Source of the DNA: an uncultured Solobacterium sp.
Lineage (GTDB): Bacteria; Bacillota_I; Bacilli_A; Erysipelotrichales; Erysipelotrichaceae
Direction: 5' to 3'
Length of the DNA stretch: 19,964 bases
Assembly (NCBI GenBank): GCA_900547815.1
Contig: URHY01000041.1
Coordinates: 1-19,964 of the forward strand
The position numbers and the translations under genes were made by a program. The stretch's first letter is position 1. Each line of letters starts with the position of its first letter. Under the pieces are notes generated by a model that saw only the letters and a program-made list of their open reading frames with translations, was not told the DNA's origin and ran no database searches. This document shows, piece after piece, positions 13,004 through 19,964 of the stretch.

Positions 13004-14442
13004 TGGCATCAATTTTGATGGTTGCTGGGGAAGGATTACCATTCATTAAGACAGGTGGACTTGCCGATGTTATTGGATCTTTACCAAAGGCACTTACTGA
13101 AAGAGGACATGAAGTTAAGGTTGTAATGCCTTTATATAAGAAAATTAGTGATAAATACTATAATGAACTTCATTTTGACTGTGAATATTCAGTTTCAATC
13201 AATTATCATGAAGTACCAGTACGTGTATTCTCAAAAATGGTAGATAATGTTTGTTTCTTCTTCATTCAACATCAAGGATATTTTGAAAGAGATTCATTAT
13301 ACGGTTATCAAGATGATGGTGAACGTTTTGGATATTTCCAAAAAGCTGTTATTGAAATGTTGAATCAGTTGAACTACTGGCCGAACATTATTCATTGCCA
13401 CGATTGGCATACAGGTATGATTCCTTGTATGGTAAAAGAAACGCATGATGCAGATCCTAGATATCGTGCTATTCGCTTTGTTTATACAATTCACAACATG
13501 GCATATCAAGGAAACTTTGGTCCTGAAATGTTAGATAGTTGCTTAGGCTTACCATACTATTTACTAGACAATGGTAATGTGCGTTTTGATGGTGGAATTT
13601 CATTTATGAAATCTGGTATCTTATATGCCGATAAAGTTACAACTGTATCACCAACTTATGCACAAGAGATTTTATCTCCTCAATATGGTGAACACTTAGA
13701 AGCTGTATTGAATATGCGGAAATATGATTTATGGGGAATTGTAAATGGTATTGATACCCAGCTATGGAATCCTAGTACAGATCCAGAAATTCCTTATCAT
13801 TTTGATAAGGTGAATATTGCGGTCCAAAAGAAAAAAGCCAAAATGGCACTTCAGGAAGAACTTGGATTGGAAAAGAATCCAGATGTTATGATGGTTGGTG
13901 TCGTTTCGCGTTTAACTTGGCAAAAAGGATTCTATTTGTTGATGGAGCAATTAGATGCATTATGTGCAGCTCCAATTCAATTGGTTATTTTAGGTAGTGG
14001 AGAAAGCCAAATTGAAAATAAATTCCGTGAATTAGAAGATGGAAACAAAGGCAAAATTTGTTTCTATTACGGATATAACGAAAGTTTGGCACACCGTATT
14101 TATGCGGCAAGTGATTTATTCTTGATGCCTAGTCTATTTGAACCATGTGGTATTTCACAATTGTGTTCTATGCGTTATGGTACTTTACCTCTTGTTCGTG
14201 AAACAGGTGGTTTAAAAGATACAGTCGATGCATATAATGAATATGAAAAATCAGGAAATGGATTTAGTTTTGAGAACTACGATTCAAATGAATTGATCCA
14301 CACATTGTATTATGCTTGTGATGTTTACTATAATCGCAAAGAAGATTGGGAAATGTTACAGCGCAATGCGTTAAACACAGATGTATCATGGCAACAAAGT
14401 GCTAAAACATATTCTTTGTTGTATGATGAATTAATAGACTAA
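13003..14442 (+). CDS. glgA: Glycogen synthase (ADP-glucose specific, GT5)
   Basis: It transfers glucose from ADP-glucose to the non-reducing end of an alpha-1,4-glucan (EC 2.4.1.21) in the cytosol. Its 479 residues are the usual GT5 length, with a GT-B fold. The N-terminal ADP-glucose loop KTGGLADV lies at 16-23, and HCHDWHTG at 131-138. In the C-terminal half SRLTWQKG (302-309), the retaining-GT signature PSLFEPCG (376-383, E380) and RETGGLKDTV (399-408) are all intact. ATG 13003 overlaps the glgD stop by one base and has AGGGAG at 12989-12994. Its own stop overlaps the start of the DUF523 gene in the same TAATG manner. Confidence 0.97.
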   Translation: MASILMVAGEGLPFIKTGGLADVIGSLPKALTERGHEVKVVMPLYKKISDKYYNELHFDCEYSVSINYHEVPVRVFSKMVDNVCFFFIQHQGYFERDSLYGYQDDGERFGYFQKAVIEMLNQLNYWPNIIHCHDWHTGMIPCMVKETHDADPRYRAIRFVYTIHNMAYQGNFGPEMLDSCLGLPYYLLDNGNVRFDGGISFMKSGILYADKVTTVSPTYAQEILSPQYGEHLEAVLNMRKYDLWGIVNGIDTQLWNPSTDPEIPYHFDKVNIAVQKKKAKMALQEELGLEKNPDVMMVGVVSRLTWQKGFYLLMEQLDALCAAPIQLVILGSGESQIENKFRELEDGNKGKICFYYGYNESLAHRIYAASDLFLMPSLFEPCGISQLCSMRYGTLPLVRETGGLKDTVDAYNEYEKSGNGFSFENYDSNELIHTLYYACDVYYNRKEDWEMLQRNALNTDVSWQQSAKTYSLLYDELID

Positions 14443-14867
14443 TGAGAATTCTTGTTAGTGCATGTTTATTAGGATATGACTGTAAGTACAACGGAAAAAA
14501 CAATTACAATTCGAAAATTGTTGAACTTTTAAAAGAACATGAAGTAATTCCTGTTTGTCCAGAAATGCTTGGAGGACTTACTTGTCCCCGTATTCCTTGT
14601 GAAAAAGTAGGGGATAAAGTTATGGATAAAGAGGGGAATGATTGTACAAAACAGTTTATCGAAGGGGCAGAAATAGCTCTAAATATAGCGAAAGAAAAAC
14701 AAGTTGATTTTGCGATTTTGCAAAGAAGATCACCGAGTTGCGGGTATTCTCTAATTTATGATGGGACTTTTAAAGGGAATCTTATAGCTGGTAGTGGTGT
14801 CTTTGCACAAATGCTGCAAAGTTTAGATATTCCAATTATGGAAGCGGAATCAGAAAAATTCGTTTAG
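14442..14867 (+). CDS. DUF523/TudS-family protein, probable [4Fe-4S] thio-nucleobase desulfidase
   Basis: The 141-residue DUF523 protein keeps all three conserved cysteines: SACLLGYDCKYNG (C8), PVCPEMLGG (C39) and SPSCG (C100). In the characterised family member TudS, three cysteines at similar spacing hold a [4Fe-4S] cluster that removes sulfur from thiouracil or thio-UMP. The acid in CPE (E41) and the DGTFKG segment are also preserved. Whether this protein shares that substrate is inference. Its ATG overlaps the glgA stop (TAATG), so it is the last gene of the glycogen operon and made in step with GlgA, an association with no obvious biochemical reason. No terminator is visible before ptsH. 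Confidence 0.85.
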   Translation: MRILVSACLLGYDCKYNGKNNYNSKIVELLKEHEVIPVCPEMLGGLTCPRIPCEKVGDKVMDKEGNDCTKQFIEGAEIALNIAKEKQVDFAILQRRSPSCGYSLIYDGTFKGNLIAGSGVFAQMLQSLDIPIMEAESEKFV

Positions 14868-14870
14868 GTA

Positions 14871-14899
14871 TTGTTTTCTTTGGCAAAATGTCATAAAAT
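14871..14899 (+). promoter_or_regulatory. Probable promoter of ptsH
   Basis: TTGTTT (14871-14876), a 17-bp spacer and TAAAAT (14894-14899) precede a well-placed AGGAGG (14917-14922). The -35 match is modest, and readthrough from the glg operon is possible too. Confidence 0.4.
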
Positions 14900-14928
14900 A
14901 CATTTAGATTTGATTTAGGAGGATAATT

Positions 14929-15195
14929 ATGAAACAAGTAACTGTAACTGTAGTAGATCCAGTAGGTCTTCACGCACGTCCAGCAACTGTAACTGTTAAC
15001 GCTGCTAGTAAATTCAAAAGCGAAATCAATGTAGCTTTCAAAGGACGTGAAGTAAACATGAAATCTATCATGGGAGTTATGTCTTTAGGAATTCCTACAC
15101 AGTCAGAAATCACAATTAGCTGTTCAGGCGAAGATGAAGATGCTGCTGTAGCTGCAATCGAAGAAGTATTGCGTGCTCAAAAGATCATTGCTTAA
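14929..15195 (+). CDS. ptsH: Phosphocarrier protein HPr of the PTS
   Basis: It carries phosphate from Enzyme I to the sugar-specific EIIA proteins of the phosphotransferase system, in the cytosol. Its 88 residues hold H15 in GLHARPAT, the site phosphorylated by Enzyme I. S46 in NMKSIMGVMSLG is the site phosphorylated by HPr kinase in Firmicutes, and HPr-Ser-P is the co-repressor of CcpA. Enzyme I (ptsI), often adjacent, is not present; a terminator follows directly. ATG 14929 has AGGAGG 6 nt upstream. Given the cre site at 10652, HPr links sugar uptake to control of the neighbouring glycogen operon. Confidence 0.97.
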   Translation: MKQVTVTVVDPVGLHARPATVTVNAASKFKSEINVAFKGREVNMKSIMGVMSLGIPTQSEITISCSGEDEDAAVAAIEEVLRAQKIIA

Positions 15196-15204
15196 TTAAG
15201 AAAA

Positions 15205-15230
15205 GTCTCATAGTTTATGAGACCTTTTTT
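15205..15230 (+). terminator. Rho-independent terminator of ptsH
   Basis: A perfect 8-bp stem (15205-15212 with 15216-15223) and a GTT loop are followed by C and six T (15225-15230). A weak TG-C-TAGAAA (15238-15246) could restart transcription for the next gene. Confidence 0.8.
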
Positions 15231-15262
15231 ATTTCAATGCTAGAAAAGAAGGAGAATGAATA

Positions 15263-16957
15263 ATGTCTATTGTTGAAGAAAGATATTCAAAATGGTTAAA
15301 TCATAAGAATTTAGCCCCTCAATATAAACCTGTTTTAGAAGCTATGGATGCTGAAGAAAAAAATGATGCATTCTATACTACAATTGAATTCGGAACAGCA
15401 GGTATGCGTGGTCTTTTAGGTCCAGGAACAAATCGTATTAACATTCATACAATTCGTAAAGCTACTCAAGGATATGCAAACTACATTAACGAAAATAATG
15501 GTTGCGAAGCCGGTATTGCGATTGGGTATGACAATCGTCATATGTCAAAAGAATTTGCGTTTGACTGTGCTGATCTATTAGCAAAAAATAATATTAAATC
15601 GTATGTGTTTGAATCATTAAGACCAACACCAGAATTAAGTTTTGCCGTACGTCATTTAAAATGTTTTGGTGGTATTATGATCACAGCAAGTCATAATCCT
15701 AAAGAATATAATGGTTATAAATTGTATGATAGTAAAGGATGTCAATTGATTCCATGTTTAGCTAGTCAAGTTATTGAAAGAGTTAACGCGATTGAAGATG
15801 AATTAGCAATTGATGCAAATTGTACAGAAGAACAAAAGAAATTAATTACAGTCATTGGTAAAGATGTCGATGAAGAATACTACAAGAATGTATTGAGTAT
15901 TCAATTAAATCCTGAAGTTAAAAAAGATATCAAAATCGTATTCTCACCAGAGCATGGAACTGCAAATATTCCTGTTCAAGAAGTTTATAAACGTGCCGGA
16001 TACACTTGCGTTCCAGTGGTTGAACAATGTAGTCCCGATCCAGATTTTTCAAATACACCAACACCAAATCCTGAACAAGCTGGAGCATATGAATTATCAT
16101 TGAAATACGCCAAAGAAAATCATGCTGATTTAATCTTAGTTTGTGATCCAGATGCTGACCGTATGGGTGTAGGAGTATTACATAATGGTGAATATGTGGT
16201 TTTAACAGGTAACCAGTCTGGTTCTGTTGAAATTGAATATATTTGTTCACAACTTCAAAAACAAGGTAAGATGCCTGAAAATCCTGTTATGTTCAATACA
16301 GTTGTTACAAGTGATTTAGGAGAAAAAGTAGCTTCTGATTATGGTGTTTCAACAGAAAAAACATTGACTGGATTTAAATTTATCGGTGAAAAAGTAGCTA
16401 AATACGAAAAAACACATGAAAAGAATTATGTATTTGGATATGAAGAAAGTTATGGCTCATTGATCAAACCTTTCGTTCGTGATAAAGATGCGCCTCAAGC
16501 TTGTTTAATGCTTGCAGAAGCTTGTGCGTACTATAAAGAACAAGGAAAAGATTTAGTTGATGTATTGGATAGTCTATATGATCGTCATGGTACATATGAA
16601 GAAAGTCAAGTGGCATTATCATTAGCTGGTGAAGCAGGTGCTAAGCGCATAAAAGAAATTCTAGCTACATTAAGAAAAGATGCTCCAACTGAAATTGGTG
16701 GAACTAAAGTTGTTCGTAGTGAAGACTATAAAGAATGCACAATCAAAGAAGGAGATACAGTTACTGAACTTACAGGATTCACTAAGTCCGATGTATTAAA
16801 ATACTATCTAGAAGATGGAAGTTGGATTGCGGTACGTCCTAGTGGAACAGAACCAAAATGTAAATTCTATTATTGCATCAAGGGAGCTTCAAAAGAGGAT
16901 GCTCACAACAAAACAGTTCATTTCCAAAAGGCAATGGATGATTTGATTGCTGAATAG
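15263..16957 (+). CDS. Phospho-sugar mutase (phosphoglucomutase/phosphomannomutase, alpha-D-phosphohexomutase family)
   Basis: It interconverts hexose-6-phosphate and hexose-1-phosphate through a phosphoserine. Its 564 residues are the size of the PgcA-type enzymes of Firmicutes. The four-domain motifs are complete: catalytic serine TASHNP (141-146, S143), metal loop DPDADR (295-300), sugar-binding EESYG (394-398) and phosphate-binding RPSGTEPK (525-532). Early residues FGTAGMRG (43-50) are also characteristic. Most likely it feeds glucose-1-phosphate to GlgC, in line with its place beside the glg genes; phosphomannomutase activity cannot be excluded. Start ATG 15263 has AAGGAG about 9 nt upstream. 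The 3' side has a terminator facing the convergent aminotransferase. Confidence 0.93.
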   Translation: MSIVEERYSKWLNHKNLAPQYKPVLEAMDAEEKNDAFYTTIEFGTAGMRGLLGPGTNRINIHTIRKATQGYANYINENNGCEAGIAIGYDNRHMSKEFAFDCADLLAKNNIKSYVFESLRPTPELSFAVRHLKCFGGIMITASHNPKEYNGYKLYDSKGCQLIPCLASQVIERVNAIEDELAIDANCTEEQKKLITVIGKDVDEEYYKNVLSIQLNPEVKKDIKIVFSPEHGTANIPVQEVYKRAGYTCVPVVEQCSPDPDFSNTPTPNPEQAGAYELSLKYAKENHADLILVCDPDADRMGVGVLHNGEYVVLTGNQSGSVEIEYICSQLQKQGKMPENPVMFNTVVTSDLGEKVASDYGVSTEKTLTGFKFIGEKVAKYEKTHEKNYVFGYEESYGSLIKPFVRDKDAPQACLMLAEACAYYKEQGKDLVDVLDSLYDRHGTYEESQVALSLAGEAGAKRIKEILATLRKDAPTEIGGTKVVRSEDYKECTIKEGDTVTELTGFTKSDVLKYYLEDGSWIAVRPSGTEPKCKFYYCIKGASKEDAHNKTVHFQKAMDDLIAE

Positions 16958-16961
16958 CATG

Positions 16962-16992
16962 AAAGGATGTCTAAAGACATCCTTTTAATTTT
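16962..16992 (+). terminator. Terminator of the phospho-sugar mutase gene
   Basis: A perfect 10-bp stem (16962-16971 with 16976-16985) and a TAAA loop are followed by a short T-run broken by AA (TTTTAATTTT). Confidence 0.75.
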
Positions 16993-16994
16993 GT

Positions 16995-17028
16995 AAAAAA
17001 AGATTTAGACTTATTTGTCTAAATCTTT
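16995..17028 (-). terminator. Terminator of the aminotransferase gene, stop codon in its loop
   Basis: On the minus strand a perfect 12-bp stem (17017-17028 with 16999-17010) holds the stop codon (17011-17013) in its 6-base loop and is followed by seven T (17001-16995). Together with 16962-16992 it gives back-to-back terminators for convergent genes. Confidence 0.85.
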
Positions 17029-18171
17029 AAGAAATTGTTCTAGTCGGACTACAGCTTCTTTAATGTGGTCAATACTATACGCATAAGAGATACGGACATA
17101 TCCTTCTCCGCTATTTCCAAAAGCGTTTCCAGGTACACAGGCAACTTTTTGTTCTTGTAGTAATCTTTCACAGAATGTTTCTGAATCAAGGCCTGTCGAT
17201 TGAATGTTACAAAATACATAGAATGTGCCGTGTGGCATATTTGTCTTTAGGCCCATTCGATTTAATCGATTGACTAAGAAGTTTCTTCTTTTTAGGTAAT
17301 CTTCTTTCATCATCAATACATCGTCATACCCGTTTTTTATAGCTTCAAGACCTGCATATTGGGACATAACAGGAGCTGACATAATCACATACTGGTGAAT
17401 CTTATTCATGACAGAAGAAAGCTCTTTATTGGCCATACAATATCCAAGTCGCCATCCTGTCATTGCGTAGGCTTTTGAAAAACCATTAACGACAATGATT
17501 TGAGATTTAATTTCATCAAATTGTGCTAAAGAAGCGAATGGCTGATCAAAGCTAAGCTCTGCATAGATTTCATCACTGACGACATAAATGCCAGATTCTT
17601 TGATGATATCAACAATTTTGGCATAATCTTCTTTGGTCATGACACCACCAGTAGGGTTGCTAGGGTAGTTAATGATCATAGCTTTTGTCTTTGGCGTAAT
17701 GACTTTCTTTAAATCTTCTGGAATGATTTTAAAGTCGTTTTCTTCTTTTAATTGTAAAGGGACAACAATACCATCGCTTAAAGTAACGCTAGGTGCGTAG
17801 GCAACATAGTTAGGATCTAATACAATGACTTCATCGCCTGGATTTAATAAAGCACGCATACTAAGATCTATGGCTTCACTACCACCAATTGTAACAATCA
17901 CTTCATTTTCAGGATCATATATTTGATTATAGTGTTCTTTATGAAATTTACAGATTTCTTCACGAAGTTCAATTAAGCCACGATTTGCGGTATAGTGTGT
18001 ATGTCCTGTGCTCATATAATGAATCGCATTTTCACAGATATGCCATGGTGTCGCAAAATCAGGTTCGCCAACACCTAAAGAGATAACGCCTTCCATGGTG
18101 CTTGCTAAATCAAAAAATCTTCGGATGCCACTAGGTTTAATGGATGTTGCTTTTGTAGATAAACATTTCAT
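17011..18171 (-). CDS. PLP-dependent class I/II aminotransferase (aspartate/aromatic aminotransferase-like)
   Basis: It transfers an amino group between an amino acid and a 2-oxo acid with pyridoxal phosphate; the true substrate is not decidable. It is a fold-type I enzyme of 386 residues. Visible active-site features are the substrate-carboxylate loop near GVGEPDF (33-39), YPSNPTGG (169-176, N172), D200 and Y203 (SDEIYAE), the PLP lysine K233 in NGFSKAYAMTGWRLGY, and the C-terminal arginine in GYVRISYA. The start codon overlaps the stop of the Lrp/AsnC gene by one base (TAATG), so the two are translated together and the regulator probably controls this enzyme. The gene ends in its own terminator. 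Confidence 0.93.
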   Translation of the reverse strand: MKCLSTKATSIKPSGIRRFFDLASTMEGVISLGVGEPDFATPWHICENAIHYMSTGHTHYTANRGLIELREEICKFHKEHYNQIYDPENEVIVTIGGSEAIDLSMRALLNPGDEVIVLDPNYVAYAPSVTLSDGIVVPLQLKEENDFKIIPEDLKKVITPKTKAMIINYPSNPTGGVMTKEDYAKIVDIIKESGIYVVSDEIYAELSFDQPFASLAQFDEIKSQIIVVNGFSKAYAMTGWRLGYCMANKELSSVMNKIHQYVIMSAPVMSQYAGLEAIKNGYDDVLMMKEDYLKRRNFLVNRLNRMGLKTNMPHGTFYVFCNIQSTGLDSETFCERLLQEQKVACVPGNAFGNSGEGYVRISYAYSIDHIKEAVVRLEQFLKDLDK

Positions 18172-18665
18172 TATGGAGTCACAACCAATCTTGATTCTTT
18201 GTCTTCGGGCTTGTCAATCATGACAATACCGCTTTGTTTATATTGTTTTAAAACAAATAAAGTTTTAGTAGATCGTACATCTTCAACACAAGCAATTTTA
18301 TCAGATACAAAACGGGCAACCTCAAACATTGTCTTACCTTGTACTAAACATAAGAAATCGCAATCCCCACTTAATAGATACATAGTATCCACTTCAGGAT
18401 AATTGGCAATCAATGCCGCTGTTTTATCATATCCTCTATTTCTTGTAGGCGTACAACTTACTTCAATATATGCTAAAACTTTTTGATCTTTTAACGCTTT
18501 ATTGTAGTTGATAATAGTGTGATAACCACAAATAATTTTGTCTTTTTCTAAAGATTGTATTTCGGATTTAATGCCTGCTTCATCTTCGTTTAAAATGTCA
18601 GCCAAATCTTGTGATGTCAGACGAGCATTGTTTTCTAATAAATCTAGGATTAAACTTTGGTTCAT
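18171..18665 (-). CDS. Lrp/AsnC-family transcriptional regulator
   Basis: It is a DNA-binding regulator of amino-acid metabolism that senses a small ligand, often an amino acid. Its 164 residues comprise an N-terminal winged helix-turn-helix (about 3-50, LILDLLENNARLTSQDLADIL) and a C-terminal RAM/Lrp ligand domain (about 65-140, including YLLSGDCDFLCLV). I choose ATG 18665: AGGAGG (18678-18673) is 7 nt from it but 1 nt from the ATG at 18671, which would add Met-Lys. Its coupling to the aminotransferase and the divergent layout suggest local control, perhaps including itself. The transcript leader would be only about 12 nt. Confidence 0.9.
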   Translation of the reverse strand: MNQSLILDLLENNARLTSQDLADILNEDEAGIKSEIQSLEKDKIICGYHTIINYNKALKDQKVLAYIEVSCTPTRNRGYDKTAALIANYPEVDTMYLLSGDCDFLCLVQGKTMFEVARFVSDKIACVEDVRSTKTLFVLKQYKQSGIVMIDKPEDKESRLVVTP

Positions 18666-18683
18666 TTTCATTCCTCCTTTTGA

Positions 18684-18713
18684 ATTATAATATCACAATT
18701 AAGGTTATGTAAA
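18684..18713 (-). promoter_or_regulatory. Promoter of the Lrp/AsnC-aminotransferase operon
   Basis: On the minus strand a -35 TTTACA (18713-18708, 5/6) and a consensus -10 TATAAT (18689-18684) are 18 bp apart. The expected start near 18677 puts the ribosome site at the very 5' end of the mRNA. Confidence 0.5.
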
Positions 18714-18764
18714 AAGTATGAAAAAGCTTGAGAATGAACTGTAAATAGTCTAAAATATAAATGG

Positions 18765-18793
18765 TTGTTAGTTGTTAAAAGTTTTACTTGTTA
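18765..18793 (+). repeat. Three TTGTTA direct repeats upstream of the gapA promoter, with a Rex-like half site
   Basis: TTGTTA occurs at 18765-18770, 18772-18777 and 18788-18793, just upstream of the -35. The segment 18772-18789 starts with TTGTTAA, a perfect half of the clostridial Rex operator (TTGTTAA-N4-TTAACAA); its other half matches only 4 of 7. This would be a regulatory site if real. Confidence 0.3.
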
Positions 18794-18798
18794 GAGAA

Positions 18799-18827
18799 TT
18801 GACAAATTAACGGTAGGCTTTTATAAT
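18799..18827 (+). promoter_or_regulatory. Consensus sigma-A promoter of gapA
   Basis: A perfect TTGACA (18799-18804) and a perfect TATAAT (18822-18827) are separated by exactly 17 bp, as expected for a very highly expressed gene. Transcription would start near 18834. Confidence 0.88.
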
Positions 18828-18858
18828 AACAATGGTATTTAAAGGAGGATTTACTGAC

Positions 18859-19872
18859 ATGACAGTAAAAGTTGCGATTAACGGTTTTGGACGTATCGGA
18901 CGTTTGGCATTCCGTCAAATGTTTGGTGCTGAAGGCTACGAAGTAGTAGCTATCAATGACTTGACTAGCCCTAAGATGTTAGCTCACTTGTTGAAATATG
19001 ATTCAACTCAAGGAACTTACGCTAAGGCTGACACAGTTGTTGCTGGTGAAAACTCAATTACAGTAGATGGAAAAGAAATCACTATCTACGCAGAAGCTGA
19101 TGCTTCTAAATTACCTTGGGGTGAATTAGGAGTTGACGTAGTATTAGAATGTACAGGATTCTATACTTCAAAAGCTAAAGCAGAAGCACACATTAAAGCA
19201 GGTGCTCGTAAAGTTGTTATCTCTGCTCCAGCAGGAAATGACTTACCAACAATCGTTTACAATGTAAACCACGAAACATTAAAACCAGAAGATACAGTAA
19301 TTTCTGCAGCTTCTTGTACAACAAACTGTTTAGCTCCAATGGCTAACGCTTTGAACAAATTAGCTCCAATTAAATCAGGTATCATGACTACAGTTCACGC
19401 TTACACTGGTGACCAAATGACATTAGACGGACCTCAACGTAAAGGTGATTTACGTCGTAGCCGTGCTGCTGCAGTTAACATTGTTCCTAACTCAACAGGT
19501 GCTGCAAAAGCTATCGGATTGGTTATTCCTGAATTAAACGGAAAATTAATCGGATCTGCTCAACGTGTTCCAACTCCTACAGGATCAACTACTATTTTAG
19601 TAGCTGTTGTTGACGGAGAAGTTACAGTTGACCAAATCAACGCTGCTATGAAAGCTGCTACAACTGAATCATTTGGATATACTGAAGAGCAATTAGTATC
19701 TAGTGATATCGTTGGTATGCGTTACGGATCATTGTTCGATGCTACTCAAACAATGGCTCACTCATTAGGTGACGGAACTACTCACGTACAAGTTGTTTCT
19801 TGGTACGACAATGAAAACTCTTACACTAGCCAAATGGTTCGTACAATTAAGTATTTTTCAGAATTAGCTTAA
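18859..19872 (+). CDS. gapA: Glyceraldehyde-3-phosphate dehydrogenase (NAD-dependent, glycolytic)
   Basis: It oxidises glyceraldehyde-3-phosphate with NAD+ and phosphate to 1,3-bisphosphoglycerate in glycolysis (EC 1.2.1.12). It has 337 residues. The Rossmann start NGFGRIGR (8-15), D34 at the end of beta-2 (favouring NAD+ over NADP+), catalytic C153 in SAASCTTN and H180 in [10 protein letters not shown] are all present. ATG 18859 has AGGAGG (18843-18848). A longer frame from ATG 18832 is excluded because the predicted transcript starts at about 18834. Its codons are more C-ending (AAC, TAC) than those of its neighbours, a sign of strong expression. It has a strong terminator, so any following glycolytic gene is separately transcribed. 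Confidence 0.98.
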   Translation: MTVKVAINGFGRIGRLAFRQMFGAEGYEVVAINDLTSPKMLAHLLKYDSTQGTYAKADTVVAGENSITVDGKEITIYAEADASKLPWGELGVDVVLECTGFYTSKAKAEAHIKAGARKVVISAPAGNDLPTIVYNVNHETLKPEDTVISAASCTTNCLAPMANALNKLAPIKSGIMTTVHAYTGDQMTLDGPQRKGDLRRSRAAAVNIVPNSTGAAKAIGLVIPELNGKLIGSAQRVPTPTGSTTILVAVVDGEVTVDQINAAMKAATTESFGYTEEQLVSSDIVGMRYGSLFDATQTMAHSLGDGTTHVQVVSWYDNENSYTSQMVRTIKYFSELA

Positions 19873-19888
19873 TTATCGTAAGACTTTT

Positions 19889-19915
19889 AAGGAATCCAAT
19901 CGGATTCCTTTTTTT
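19889..19915 (+). terminator. Rho-independent terminator of gapA
   Basis: A perfect 9-bp stem (19889-19897 with 19902-19910) and an AATC loop are followed by seven T (19909-19915). A second small hairpin with a 7-bp stem and one wobble (19916-19922 with 19928-19934) follows; its role is unknown, and nothing else is seen to the window end. Confidence 0.9.
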
Positions 19916-19964
19916 GTACGACAGGCAGTCGTGCTTATAGTTGATAATCTAAATCAATGATTAT

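Noticed and set aside
15930..16250. 106-codon minus-strand frame inside the phospho-sugar mutase
   Set aside because: It is antisense to an intact enzyme and has no ribosome site or recognisable domain.
18832..18858. N-terminal extension of gapA from ATG 18832
   Set aside because: It lies at or before the transcript start set by a perfect promoter, and AGGAGG fits ATG 18859.
19916..19934. Second hairpin after the gapA terminator as an attenuator or riboswitch
   Set aside because: A 7-bp stem with a wobble and no following T-run is too little to assign a role; the window ends 30 bases later.

Overview
The window looks like a chromosomal segment of a low-GC, anaerobic Firmicute. AT-rich codon use, AGGAGG ribosome sites, sigma-A type promoters, a GlgC/GlgD pair, HPr with a regulatory serine, an oxygen-sensitive [FeFe] hydrogenase and a superoxide reductase all fit a fermentative gut-type anaerobe. 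An Erysipelotrichia-like lineage is my best guess, but it is inferred from gene style and not demonstrated. No rRNA, tRNA, CRISPR array or prophage is visible.

Layout. 1-90 is the right end of an IS200/IS605-type element: the last codons of tnpB plus three hairpins ending in TCAA, which is the arrangement of a TnpB omega-RNA. It abuts an unrecognised gene remnant (91-282). 402-1269 is a badly frameshifted yitT pseudogene. On the minus strand lie nadE (NAD synthesis) and a monomeric group-B-like [FeFe] hydrogenase. Diverging from the hydrogenase is a plus-strand run: HAD hydrolase, RluA-type pseudouridine synthase, a CPA2-type cation/proton antiporter, and a small A24 prepilin-peptidase-like membrane protein. 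The last converges on, and overlaps tail to tail, a second RluA-type gene. A superoxide reductase without the N-terminal iron site and a CLC-type anion transporter follow.

10652-14867 is a glycogen-synthesis operon, glgC-glgD-glgA, with a DUF523/TudS-like gene coupled to its end and a good CcpA (cre) site upstream. ptsH (HPr) and a phosphoglucomutase-type enzyme come next, so the sugar-phosphate supply (G6P to G1P to ADP-glucose to glycogen) and a carbon-catabolite signalling protein lie side by side. No branching enzyme or phosphorylase is present. On the minus strand an Lrp/AsnC regulator is translationally coupled to a PLP aminotransferase, and diverging from it is gapA with a consensus promoter.

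The segment is very compact. Terminators overlap stop codons (nadE, aminotransferase, CLC). At least two promoters (nadE, clc) sit inside the terminator of the preceding gene, and several leaders are so short that the mRNA would be leaderless or nearly so. Conspicuous but unproven signals are Rex-like half sites upstream of both the hydrogenase and gapA.
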